Below are positions 43,470-52,368 of a DNA stretch of 64,000 nucleotides, in pieces (position 1 is the stretch's first letter; every line of letters begins with the position of its first letter). The stretch is from Caulobacteraceae bacterium PMMR1 (GTDB lineage Bacteria > Pseudomonadota > Alphaproteobacteria > Caulobacterales > Caulobacteraceae). The stretch lies in NCBI GenBank assembly GCA_000733915.1, contig JPOM01000001.1, forward strand, positions 1,488,001 to 1,552,000, written 5' to 3'. The position numbers were made by a program, and so were the translations under genes. The notes beneath the pieces are model-generated. The model was not told the origin of the DNA and made no database searches. It saw only the letters and a program-made list of their open reading frames with translations.

Positions 43470-44417
43470 TCAGAGCCGGAGGCCGTCGCCCGCGGCGTCG
43501 TAGTTGCGCGCGAGCCAGGCGAACGTCCGCTCCAGGCCCTCGTCGAGCGAGGTCGGCGCGTTCAGTCCGAGAGCGTGCATCTTGGTCGTATCGAACACCT
43601 TGATCAGCTGGCCTTCCGGCTTGGTCGCATCCCACGCCAACTCGGCCTTAAGCCCCACGACCCGCTTCACCGTCTCTGCGAGCGTGCGGATGGAGACCGT
43701 CTCGCCCTTGGAGAGGTTGATGGGACCAGCGACGTCCTCGCGGTCGATTAGCTTGACGATCATCGCGGCGACATCGCCGGCGTAGACGAAGTCGCGCTCC
43801 GCCCGGCCCGTGCCCCAGCACTCGACGGTCTTGGCGCCTGAGCGAGACGCTTCGTAGAAGCGTCGCAGCATCGCGGGGACGACGTGGCTCTCCGCCGTGC
43901 GAAAGTTGTCGAACTCGCCGTACATGTTGCCCGGCACCAGGACGAGCGACTTCAGCCCGTGCTGCACGCGATAGGCTTCTGCGGCCACAAGGCCCATCTT
44001 CTTGGCGCTGGAATAGGCGGCGGAGTCGGGCTGCGGATAGCCCTCCCACATCTGGCCCTCGTCGATCGGCGATCGCGCGGTCGCCGGATAGGAGCAGCCC
44101 CCCATGGTGTAGACGAGCCGGCAGACGCCCTTTCGAGCCGCCGCCTCGAACATGGTCGAGACCAGCATGATGTTGCGCCAGTAGAAGTCCGCGGGCCACG
44201 TGCGGTTGGCTCCGATCCCGCCGGAATAGGCCGCCAGGTGCACCACGACCTCGGGCCTCTCGCGGTCGAGCAACGCCAAGGTCTCGTCCAGGCGGGTCAG
44301 GTCGCCCGCCGAAGAGCCCACCCCGACAATGTCCCGCCCGGGGAAGGCCGCGCGCAGCTGCGGAAGCAGGTGGCGACCAAGGAAGCCGGTCGCGCCGGTC
44401 ACAAGAACCTTGCTCAT
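43470..44417 (-). CDS. NAD(P)-dependent sugar-nucleotide epimerase/reductase, GDP-L-fucose-synthase-like
   Basis: 315 residues from ATG 44417 (MSKVLVTGATGFLGRHLLPQ). Extended SDR fold with cofactor loop TGATGFLG, VVVHLAAYSGGIGANRTWPA typical of GDP-fucose synthase, and the catalytic pair in SAAYSSAKKMG (Y-x3-K). PGNMYGEFDNFRTAESHV resembles the GDP-fucose synthase substrate loop. Given the nearby heptose genes, it could act on GDP-6-deoxy-heptose rather than GDP-fucose. This is inferred from context. Confidence 0.85.
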   Translation of the reverse strand: MSKVLVTGATGFLGRHLLPQLRAAFPGRDIVGVGSSAGDLTRLDETLALLDRERPEVVVHLAAYSGGIGANRTWPADFYWRNIMLVSTMFEAAARKGVCRLVYTMGGCSYPATARSPIDEGQMWEGYPQPDSAAYSSAKKMGLVAAEAYRVQHGLKSLVLVPGNMYGEFDNFRTAESHVVPAMLRRFYEASRSGAKTVECWGTGRAERDFVYAGDVAAMIVKLIDREDVAGPINLSKGETVSIRTLAETVKRVVGLKAELAWDATKPEGQLIKVFDTTKMHALGLNAPTSLDEGLERTFAWLARNYDAAGDGLRL

Positions 44418-44433
44418 CGTTCTACCTTGAGGG

Positions 44434-46267
44434 TCAGGCCGCGGATCTGACGACGGCCGGTTCGTCGATCGCAGTCTCGGCGGCGCTCGCCGGACACACC
44501 TGCCCCGACGCCTCGGCCAGAAGCTCCGCCATGCGGCGAAGGCCATGACGCTCCCGCCACTCCGCCGCGACGATCCGAGCGGTCTCGCGGTAGTGATCGC
44601 GATGGCGCGCGATCTCGATCACGGCCGGGGCGAGGTCCTCGGGCCGGTCCACGATCACGCCCACCGCGCCCAGCGGCTCGTCCTGCGGGATCTGGCACTG
44701 GAACAGCGTTAGGCGATGGTTCTGCGCGTCAAGCTTTGGATGCAGCCGGGACTCGGTCAGCACGAAACCGTCCGCGCCCTCTGGGACCGGCGCCAGCGCC
44801 CAGGCCTCGCCCGTGCGGGCCGACAGGTAGCGCGCCCGCTCCACCATCGCCGTCCCGTTACGCAGGTAGGCGAAGCTGAGCCGGATATGGTCGGCCGCGC
44901 CGGGAAGCTCGCAATCGAAGCGCACGATCAGGTGAGTCGCGTCCTTCGCCAGTCGCGTCCGGTGGCCGAAGGCCATGGTGTTAGGATGAGCCGCCGCCAC
45001 GGGTGCGGGGCGATACCACACCCCGTGGCGAGCCGCCGCCGGCGGGGGCGCCCGCTCGACCTCGGCGGACTGCAGGGCGAAGCGCGCGCTCATCTCCCGC
45101 AGGCGATCCAGGTAGGGCGCCGAGGTGCGGATGCAGCGGCCCGCCCAGGTGTTGTCGTAGGCGATCGGCACGCGTCCCGTAGCCAGCGCCTCTGCGAGCA
45201 CGCCGGAGCTGCCCGCAAAGTAAAGCGGCGAAGTATAGGCCACGAGCACGACGTCGCATGCCGCCAGGGTCTGAACATAGACGACCTCCCCCTGGGCGGA
45301 AGGGATCGTCTGGACCCCGAAGTTGTCCATATGCTCAAGGCGCAGGCGCGCCGCACGCGTCGCCAGCACGCCCCCCGGAACGTTGAAGTTGCTCTGGATG
45401 AGGTAGCGGACCGCAGGCCGCTGCGGCGAGACGGCCACCTGCTCGACCAGCGCTGGGATTTCGCCATAGCCCTTCTCTGGCCGCGCGTCGCCGAGATAGC
45501 CGACCGTGCACGCCTCGGCCGGCGGCGCCGGCTCTTTGCCGAGGTCGAAGATGGCGTCGGACAGGGCGATCGGAAGCGTGCCGAAACGACAGATGCCGAG
45601 GGCCTCGTACTGCTCGGACAGCTCCAGGGTGTCGGTCCAGAAGTGCCCGCGCTCGCCCAGCAGCTTGGTCGCCCGAAGGAGCGCGACCCGCAGCGACCTT
45701 TGCCCCTGACCGATGACGTAGGCCGTGTCTTCCGCCAGCAACAGCGGTTCGCGGAAGATGAAATGCCAATGGGCGGCCGCCAGCGCCGGCTTGCGCTCGA
45801 TCATGTCCAGAGTGCGCGTGAGCTCGCCCTCGCTCATGGTCGACATGACCACCATGTCGGAGGCGCTGAGGCCGAGGCGGCCGAGCGCAGCGGCGGTGCT
45901 GACGGACGCGCGCCGGGTGCGGGCCGCCGCCGCCCTGTCGCGCACGCCCGAAGGGCGTGGCCCGCAGATGGGCTTTGCGACGTTCGCGCCGCAGTTCCGC
46001 CTGACGCCTGCGTCCCTTGCGGGCCTCGTCCTTGGGGCCGCGTCCCAGGACGTAGCGCTCCCAGTCGAAATCGATCTCGCGCCGAAGCTCGATGTCGGCG
46101 GGGGGCTCTCCATGGAACTCGCGATTGGCGATCACCACCGGCCGCCAGCCGAGTTCGCCCAGCTTGCGCCCGAGCCGCACGCAGTACTCGAGATTGTGAC
46201 CGTAGGTGTGCCGGATCAGCCGATCGACGAAGACGACGCGGCGCGGGCCGGAGGCGAGGTCGGTCAT
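44434..46267 (-). pseudogene. Large glycosyltransferase (about 610 residues), frameshifted
   Basis: ATG 46267 overlaps the stop of the upstream transferase (ATGA). The first 95 codons (RVVFVDRLIRHTYGHNLEYC, GWRPVVIANREFHGE) are in one frame. The rest (SASDMVVMSTMSEGELTRTL, EACTVGYLGDARPEKGYGE, YTSPLYFAGSSGVLAEALAT) is in another, down to the stop at 44434. The crossover lies at 45947-45949, a C3 run, and deleting one base joins ATPFG to VRDRAAAARTRR. The GT-B-like donor site is followed by about 220 residues that I do not recognise. Real mutation or assembly insertion. Confidence 0.8.
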
Positions 46268-47367
46268 GCGGCAACCTTCAGCGAGGGCTCGAGCCGCGCG
46301 AACTGAGCCTCCCAGGTCATCTCGGCTTCGACGGCGTCCATGCAGCCCTGGACCAGCCGGTCGTAAGCGGGGGTGTTCATCATCTGGGCGGCCTGCGCCA
46401 GCGTCTCTCTTACGCACGTCAGGCTCCAATCCTTCGAGAGCAGGCCGCAGCCGTAGCGGCGGATGACGGTTTCGCACTGTGGATGCGGCGCCGCGATCGG
46501 CGGCACGAGCGCTCGGATGGAGGTGAAGAAGCGGTTCGGCGGCACGTAATAGAAGCCGGGGTTGATCTCCGGATTCCACCAGACGAGCGAGAAGGCCGCG
46601 TGGCTGCGGAGCTCGTTCAGCGCCGCCGCGGGCATGACGCCGTGGTAGACGACGTTCTCGGCGCGCATGAGATGGCCAAGCACCTCTGCCGGCTCGGGAT
46701 CGGTGATCCGCCCGGTAATCTCGAACTTGAAGCCGCTGAGCTCAGGCGCCCAGAAATAATTTCCGAAGGCGAACTTGCGGTGCAGCGTACCCGAGTAGAG
46801 GAACTTACCGTTTCGCGCCCGCGCCGGGCGCGTGAGGACCCGCGCCGGATAGGACACGTCGGCGACGTTGTAGATGGCCGCGGTCGCTTTCGGACGCGTC
46901 CCCGCCATCTCGGGGTTCAGGATCAAGCGCTCCACGTCCGGCGCGATCAGCAGGTCCACCTGGTCGAGCATCAGGGTGTGGGCGCGCCGGTCATGCTCGC
47001 CCAAGCCTGAGATGAACTCGGTGGCGTGGTAGACCAGCACCGGCGGTTTTCGCTTCAGGTGCAGCAGGCCCGAGAAGACGCTGGCCCCGAACACGATCAG
47101 CACGTCCGGACGCTCGCGGTATACCAACGCCATAGCCTCGGACAGGTACTGCAGGTACCACGACGGCGTGTGGTCCGGGAAGGAGGTCGCGATGCGCTTC
47201 AGCTGGAAGGCCAACTCGCCCTCGAGCTTGACGGGCGGACGCGCGATCTCGTCGGGCTCGATGAGGGTTCCCGTCGCGCCATAAAGGCGGCAGATCGAGT
47301 CCATCAGCGCGGACACCTCGGGGGAGCCGTAGCCGACGCTGACGTCTGAAATGCCGAATATCTTCAA
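46264..47367 (-). CDS. Glycosyltransferase-like protein
   Basis: 367 residues from TTG 47367, chosen because GGGAG lies 8 bases upstream and the protein then starts KIFGISDVSVGYGSPEVS. Longer starts only add an unconserved Arg-rich tail. The pattern is GT-B: VLIVFGASVFSGLLHLK, PVLVYHATEFISGLGEHDRR, GKFLYSGTLHRKFAFG, and the late SLVWWNPEINPGFYYVPPNR followed by a GCGLLSKDW segment in the donor region. Not assigned to a numbered family. First gene of the minus-strand polysaccharide operon; the stop overlaps the next ATG. Confidence 0.72.
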   Translation of the reverse strand: MKIFGISDVSVGYGSPEVSALMDSICRLYGATGTLIEPDEIARPPVKLEGELAFQLKRIATSFPDHTPSWYLQYLSEAMALVYRERPDVLIVFGASVFSGLLHLKRKPPVLVYHATEFISGLGEHDRRAHTLMLDQVDLLIAPDVERLILNPEMAGTRPKATAAIYNVADVSYPARVLTRPARARNGKFLYSGTLHRKFAFGNYFWAPELSGFKFEITGRITDPEPAEVLGHLMRAENVVYHGVMPAAALNELRSHAAFSLVWWNPEINPGFYYVPPNRFFTSIRALVPPIAAPHPQCETVIRRYGCGLLSKDWSLTCVRETLAQAAQMMNTPAYDRLVQGCMDAVEAEMTWEAQFARLEPSLKVAA

Positions 47368-47621
47368 GGCCCACTCTCCCTCGCGACGGACGAGAGGTCG
47401 CCAGCCGCCCGCCTCCGGCGCGGCGCGTATAGCCCCTTCGACTGACAGGATGAAACAGCCGGGATCGTTCGGCGATAGCCCTCGCCTAAATATCGTCGCG
47501 CCTGAGCGGGTCCGCAGCGCGCCCCGCCGAACAGCGCGGTGACTTGGGATTTTCACGCCGCTATAGGGCCAGCCGAACAGCGGAGCCGCCCGGCCGACCG
47601 CTCTAACCCTGGGTTCTGATC

Positions 47622-48554
47622 ATGCGATTCTTGGTGACCGGCGGGGCCGGGTACATCGGCGGCATCCTTGTGCCGCAGCTGCTTTCCCTCGGCCACGACG
47701 TCACCGTGCTGGACACCTTCAAGCACGGCGGCACGGAGCTCGCGGAGGCCTGCCGCTACAAGGGTTTCACGCCGGTGAAGGGGGACGCCCGCGACCTGCG
47801 CCTGCTGGATGAGCTGACGCCTCGCCACGACGTGCTCCTGCCGCTTGCCGCCCTCGTCGGCGCGCCGCTCTGCAAGGAGGACGCGATCGGGGCCAAGACC
47901 TTGAACCGCGACGCCGTGATTGAGCTGGTCAAGCGGACCTCCAAAGACCAGATCGTCGTCTATCCGACCACCAACTCCGGATACGGCGTGGGCGAGCAGG
48001 GCAAGTTCTGCACTGAAGAGACGCCCCTGCGACCCATATCGCTCTATGGCGTGACCAAGGTCGAGGCGGAAGAGGCGGTCCTGCAGGCCGGCAATGGCGT
48101 GACCCTGCGGCTGGCCACGGTCTTCGGCATGGCGCCCCGCATGCGCATCGACCTGCTGGTCAATGATCTCACTTACCGCGCCGTGCACGACCGCGCCGTA
48201 CTCATCTTCGAGGGGCGCTTCAAGCGCAACTACATCCACATCCGCGACGTGGCCAAGGCGTTCATCCACGCGGTCGAAAACTTCGACACGATGCGCGGCC
48301 AGCCCTATAACGTGGGCCTGTCCTCGGCGAACCTGTCCAAGATCGAGCTCTGCCAGCGCATCCAGGCGCAGCTCCCTAAGTTCGTCTTCTCGGAGGCGCC
48401 GATCGGCGAGGACCCGGACAAGCGCGACTACATCGTCTCCAACGAGAAGCTCGAGCGCACGGGCTGGTCGCCGGACTGGTCGCTAGATCGCGGCATCGCC
48501 GAGCTGATCAAGGGCTACACGATGCTGAGGAACTCGCGCTTCGCCAACGTCTGA
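47622..48554 (+). CDS. NAD-dependent sugar-nucleotide epimerase/dehydratase
   Basis: 310 residues. Extended SDR with TGGAGYIGGILVPQL, LPLAALVGAPLCKED, and the Y-x3-K pair in SLYGVTKVEAEE; the upstream residue is in VYPTTNSGYGVGE, as in dehydratase-like members. The substrate region RFKRNYIHIRDVAKAF and YNVGLSSANLSKIELC is conserved. Divergent from the glycosyltransferase operon with a 254-base shared region. It probably makes an activated sugar for the locus; which nucleotide sugar it acts on cannot be told. Confidence 0.85.
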   Translation: MRFLVTGGAGYIGGILVPQLLSLGHDVTVLDTFKHGGTELAEACRYKGFTPVKGDARDLRLLDELTPRHDVLLPLAALVGAPLCKEDAIGAKTLNRDAVIELVKRTSKDQIVVYPTTNSGYGVGEQGKFCTEETPLRPISLYGVTKVEAEEAVLQAGNGVTLRLATVFGMAPRMRIDLLVNDLTYRAVHDRAVLIFEGRFKRNYIHIRDVAKAFIHAVENFDTMRGQPYNVGLSSANLSKIELCQRIQAQLPKFVFSEAPIGEDPDKRDYIVSNEKLERTGWSPDWSLDRGIAELIKGYTMLRNSRFANV

Positions 48555-48576
48555 CGCGGGCGTCCGCGGCGGGCCC

Positions 48577-48652
48577 TGGTGGAGCCGAGGGGAGTCGAAC
48601 CCCTGACCTCCTCATTGCGAACGAGGCGCTCTACCAACTGAGCTACGGCCCC
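48577..48652 (-). tRNA. tRNA-Ala (anticodon CGC)
   Basis: 76 bases on the minus strand with the encoded CCA end. The acceptor arm GGGGCCG pairs with CGGCTCC (one G-U). The D-arm is GTAGCTCAGTTGGTAGAGC. The anticodon arm CCTCG-TTCGCAA-TGAGG gives CGC, reading GCG (Ala). The T-arm AGGGGTTCGACTCCCCT is complete. It interrupts the polysaccharide locus between the epimerase and gmhB genes; no integrase or direct repeat is near it. Confidence 0.95.
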
Positions 48653-48724
48653 GGACCTCAGGTCTCGGTGGGAGGCGGCACATAGACGAGGCCTTCCGGC
48701 GAAGTCAAGGCAAGCGGCGGCCGC

Positions 48725-49378
48725 TCAACGCCCCGCCAGAGCGGCCAGCAGGGCGTCGGCGGCGGCGGGCAGGTCGGGGTCGAGGCGGACCTGAAAGCCC
48801 GGGCGCGCCAGGGCGCGCGCGGCGGCCTGCTCGCCCGGATCCCCGCCGTGGCCGGTCGCGACGTGCACGCCAAGGCTCAGCCCCGCGGCGCGCCCGGCCT
48901 TTAGATCGCTCGCCTTGTCGCCCACTACGGCGGAGCGGGCGAGGTCGAGCCCCATCGCGGCGGCGGCCTCGCAAAGCATGCCGGGGTTCGGCTTGCGCCA
49001 GGGATGGTCGGCGACGTTCAGGGGCCCCGAACCCACGCCGTGGTAGCCGCAGGCCAGGACGGCGTCGAGGCGGGCGTCCGCCGCCGCGAGCGCCCGGTCG
49101 ATTTCGTCCTGTACGGCCGCAAAGCCGTCCCAGCCGAAATAGCCGCGCGCGACCCCGGCCTGATTGGTGATCAGCACCACGGGCACGCCCGCGCGGTTGG
49201 CCCGGGCGATCGCCTCGGCCGCGCCTGCGATCATGACCACGTCCTCGGCGCGGCCGAGATAGCCGGGCTCCTGCACGATGACGCCGTCGCGGTCGAGGAA
49301 CAGGGCGGCGCGCCCCTGCGTCTGCGCGTGCGCCGCGAGGATCTCACGCCAACAACCGACCCCGTCGATCAAGGACAT
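48725..49378 (-). CDS. gmhB: D-glycero-beta/alpha-D-manno-heptose 1,7-bisphosphate 7-phosphatase (GmhB type, HAD-IIIA)
   Basis: 217 residues. HAD motif 1 is LFLDRDGVIVQEPGYLG, motif 2 is VLITNQAGVARGYF, and the Lys and motif 4 are WRKPNPGMLCEAA and VVGDKASDLKAG. The Cys/His residues that bind zinc in GmhB appear as ACGYHGVGSGPLNV and a nearby DHPWRK, although the usual four Cys are reduced. It removes the 7-phosphate from heptose bisphosphate. It runs into the nucleotidyltransferase gene with 4 bases between them. Confidence 0.85.
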   Translation of the reverse strand: MSLIDGVGCWREILAAHAQTQGRAALFLDRDGVIVQEPGYLGRAEDVVMIAGAAEAIARANRAGVPVVLITNQAGVARGYFGWDGFAAVQDEIDRALAAADARLDAVLACGYHGVGSGPLNVADHPWRKPNPGMLCEAAAAMGLDLARSAVVGDKASDLKAGRAAGLSLGVHVATGHGGDPGEQAAARALARPGFQVRLDPDLPAAADALLAALAGR

Positions 49379-49382
49379 GAGC

Positions 49383-50087
49383 CTAGGTCCTAGTTACCTG
49401 CGGCACGAAGCGCTGCGCCAGCGCGAAGCTCTCCGGCACGCCGATGTCGATGAAGGGAGCGTCCAGCACCACCGCGGGCGGGCGAAGCTCGCCAGCTCGG
49501 GGCGCCAGGAAGTCCTGCTCGAAGGAGAAGCGCTCCGGCGCGGGGTGCGTCTCGAAGAGGTCGCGGGCCAGCACATAGACACCCGCGTTGATGAGGCCCG
49601 CCTCCCCTGCCCGCCCCTCGCGAAAGCCGACCAGCCGCCCCTCCTGCACCACGCAGGCCCCGAAGCGGCCCACGTCGAGCTCCGGCTTGACGGCGAGGGT
49701 CAGGGGAGAACCGCCCGCCGCGAACGCGGTCGCAAGAGGCTGAAGCGAGGCCGCCAGGAAGCTGTCGCCGTTCAGGGCGTAGGCCGCGGCGCCCTGGACC
49801 CGCCCGAGCCCCAGCCGTAGGCCGCCGCCCGTGCCGAGCGGCTGCTCCTCGATTGCATAGGCGATGTCCAGCCCGCCCCAGCGGTCGCCGAAATGGTCGA
49901 TCACCACCTCGCGCAGATAGCCGACCGAGAGCACGACTCGGCGCACGCCCTGTCGCGCCAGCCAACTCAGCGGATACTCCAGGAAGGGCCGCCCGGCCAC
50001 CGGCGCCATGGGCTTGGGCACGTCCGACACCACCGCGCGCAGACGGGTTCCCAGTCCTCCGCAGAGGATGACGGCTTCATCGATCAC
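49383..50087 (-). CDS. Nucleotidyltransferase, HddC-like (heptose-1-phosphate guanylyltransferase)
   Basis: 234 residues from GTG 50087 (GGAG 7 bases upstream); TTG 50102 is the alternative. Sugar-phosphate nucleotidyltransferase fold: EAVILCGGLGTRLRAVVSDV with the signature loop, PKPMAPVAGRPFLEYPL, and the Mg-binding D in YALNGDSF. Next to GmhB and together with the HddA-like kinase, it fits the step making GDP-D-glycero-D-manno-heptose. Mannose-1-phosphate guanylyltransferase is an alternative. Confidence 0.82.
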   Translation of the reverse strand: MIDEAVILCGGLGTRLRAVVSDVPKPMAPVAGRPFLEYPLSWLARQGVRRVVLSVGYLREVVIDHFGDRWGGLDIAYAIEEQPLGTGGGLRLGLGRVQGAAAYALNGDSFLAASLQPLATAFAAGGSPLTLAVKPELDVGRFGACVVQEGRLVGFREGRAGEAGLINAGVYVLARDLFETHPAPERFSFEQDFLAPRAGELRPPAVVLDAPFIDIGVPESFALAQRFVPQVTRT

Positions 50088-50174
50088 GCCCAGGCTCCGC
50101 AAGTCGCACGCTGGCTAGACCAGGACGCGCACGCTGCCTAGTGTCCGCGGCGTTACAGTCGGGAACCCTCCTTC

Positions 50175-52367
50175 ATGCGCTGTCTCGCCCTTGTCCTGCT
50201 CGCCGCCTCCGCCCTCGCCACCCCCAGCCTCGCCGGCCCGAACGGAACCCCCAAGACCGTGATCCCCCGGCCGCCCGCCGACGCCGCGCTCGCCGCCCAG
50301 CAGACATCTGCGCCGCCCGACGCCGACGCCGACCCATACCTCTGGCTCGAGGATGTGAGCGGCGAGAGGTCCATGGCCTGGGTGCGCGAGCACAACGCCC
50401 GCACCCTGGCCGTGCTGGAGAAAGACCCGCGCTTCGAGGGCCTGTTCGCCGAGGCGCTGAAGATCGCGGAGGCCAAGGACCGCATTCCCGGCCCGGGTTT
50501 CCAAGGCGGGCAAGTCTACAACTTCTGGCAGGACGCCGAACACGTCCGCGGCGTGCTCCGCCGGACGTCGCTCGCCAGCTATGAGACCGCCCAGCCCGCC
50601 TGGGAGACGGTGCTGGACCTGGACGCGCTCGCCAAGGCGGAGAACGCCAATTGGGTTTTCAAGGGCTTCACCTGCCTGCAGCCGGAGGAGCGCCGCTGCC
50701 TGATCAGCCTGTCCGACGGCGGCGAGGACGCGGTGACGGTCCGCGAGTTCGACCTGGTCGACAAGGCTTTCGTGCCGGGCGGCTTCACCTTGCCCAAAGG
50801 GAAGCAGCGGGTCGCCTTCGAGTCGATGGACAGCGTCCTGGTCGCCCGCGACTGGGGCCCGGGCACCATGACCCCGTCGAGCTATCCCTTCATCGTCAAG
50901 CGGGTGCGCCGCGGCGGCGACCTCGCCTCGGCCCAGGAGGTGTTCCGCGGCAAGCCGGACGACGGCGGCTATGGCGTCGCCCCCAGCGTCTTGGTGGACG
51001 GCCAAGGCAACCGCGCCGTACTTATCGTGCGCACCCTGACCACGTTCGAGTCGGAGACCTACCTTCTCACGCCCCGCGGACCTGAGAAGCTCGACCTGCC
51101 GACCAAGGCCAGGGTGGACGAGCTGGTCGCCGGCCGCCTGCTGGCGCGCCTCGACGAGGCTTGGGCTCCGGGCGCGGGCCAGGCGAGCGTCCCCGCGGGC
51201 GCCCTGGTCGCCTTCGATCTGAAGGCGGTGCAGGCCGCGCCGGGCGCCCTTCGCCCGACGGTCGTCTGGTCGCCGGGCCCGCGCGAGTCCCTCGAGGGGG
51301 TGACCGCGACCAAGGACCAGCTGCTGGTCTCCACGCTGGACAATGTGCGCGGCCGCGCCTGGCGCTTCACGCCCACCGCCGGCGGCGGCTGGCGCAAGTC
51401 GCCCATCGCCCTGCCGGACAACGCCAGTGTCGGCCTGGGCTCGGCGGACCTCCGGAGCGAACGCGCCTTTCTGAGCGTGACGGGCTTCCTCACGCCCACC
51501 AGCCTCTGGCTGAGCGACGGCGCGACGGGAGCGCTGAAAGAGGTGAAGACCTCGCCTGCGCGCTTCGACGCCTCGCGCGACGTTGTGGAGCAGTTCGAGG
51601 CGACCTCGACGGACGGAACCAAGATCCCCTACTTCGTCGTGCATCCGAAGGACGCCAAGCTCGACGGCTCCAACCCGACCATCATCGACGCCTATGGCGG
51701 GTTCCAGGTCTCGCGCCTGCCCGGCTACAACCCCACCCTGGGCAAGCTCTGGCTGGAGCGCGGCGGGGTCTATGTGCTGGCCAACATCCGGGGCGGCGGC
51801 GAGTTCGGCCCCGCCTGGCACGAAGCGGGCCTGAAGACCAAGCGTCAGGTGATCTACGACGACTTCGCGGCTGTGGCTCAGGATCTTATCCGGCGCGGCT
51901 TCACCTCGCCGCGGCGGCTCGGCATCGAGGGCGGCTCCAATGGCGGCCTGCTCATGGGCGTGGAGATGACCCAGCATCCGGAGCTGTGGAACGCGGTCTC
52001 CATCGGGGTGCCGCTGCTCGACATGATCCGCATCGGCAAGATCGCCGCGGGCTCCAGCTGGCAGGGCGAGTACGGCGACGTGGACGCGGACCCGGCGGTG
52101 AAGGCGTTCTGGCTGAAGACCTCGCCCTACCACAATCTGAAGGCCGGGGTGCGCTATCCTGAGCCCTTCATCTGGACGACGACCAAGGACGACCGGGTAG
52201 GGCCGCAGCACGCCCGCAAGTTCGCCGCCAAGATGGAGGCCATGGGCCTGCCCTTCTACTTCTACGAGGTGACCGAGGGCGGCCACGGCGCAGGGGCGAA
52301 CCTGAAGGAGAGCACGCGCACCCAGGCGCTGATGATGACCTACTTCATGCGCAAGCTGATGGACTGA
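50175..52367 (+). CDS. Prolyl oligopeptidase family serine peptidase (S9A)
   Basis: 730 residues with a signal peptide (LALVLLAASALATPSLA), so the enzyme is periplasmic or secreted. The N-terminal beta-propeller region (PYLWLEDVSGERSMAWV to about residue 430) leads to the alpha/beta-hydrolase domain. The catalytic Ser is in EGGSNGGLLMG near residue 595, Asp in TKDDRVGPQHA near 677 and His in EGGHGAGANL near 707. It cleaves short proline-containing peptides. No frameshift. Confidence 0.94.
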   Translation: MRCLALVLLAASALATPSLAGPNGTPKTVIPRPPADAALAAQQTSAPPDADADPYLWLEDVSGERSMAWVREHNARTLAVLEKDPRFEGLFAEALKIAEAKDRIPGPGFQGGQVYNFWQDAEHVRGVLRRTSLASYETAQPAWETVLDLDALAKAENANWVFKGFTCLQPEERRCLISLSDGGEDAVTVREFDLVDKAFVPGGFTLPKGKQRVAFESMDSVLVARDWGPGTMTPSSYPFIVKRVRRGGDLASAQEVFRGKPDDGGYGVAPSVLVDGQGNRAVLIVRTLTTFESETYLLTPRGPEKLDLPTKARVDELVAGRLLARLDEAWAPGAGQASVPAGALVAFDLKAVQAAPGALRPTVVWSPGPRESLEGVTATKDQLLVSTLDNVRGRAWRFTPTAGGGWRKSPIALPDNASVGLGSADLRSERAFLSVTGFLTPTSLWLSDGATGALKEVKTSPARFDASRDVVEQFEATSTDGTKIPYFVVHPKDAKLDGSNPTIIDAYGGFQVSRLPGYNPTLGKLWLERGGVYVLANIRGGGEFGPAWHEAGLKTKRQVIYDDFAAVAQDLIRRGFTSPRRLGIEGGSNGGLLMGVEMTQHPELWNAVSIGVPLLDMIRIGKIAAGSSWQGEYGDVDADPAVKAFWLKTSPYHNLKAGVRYPEPFIWTTTKDDRVGPQHARKFAAKMEAMGLPFYFYEVTEGGHGAGANLKESTRTQALMMTYFMRKLMD

Positions 52368-52368
52368 G

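Noticed and set aside
48541-48724. Genomic island boundary at tRNA-Ala
   Set aside because: No integrase, no direct repeat of the tRNA 3' end and no break in composition is visible on either side.
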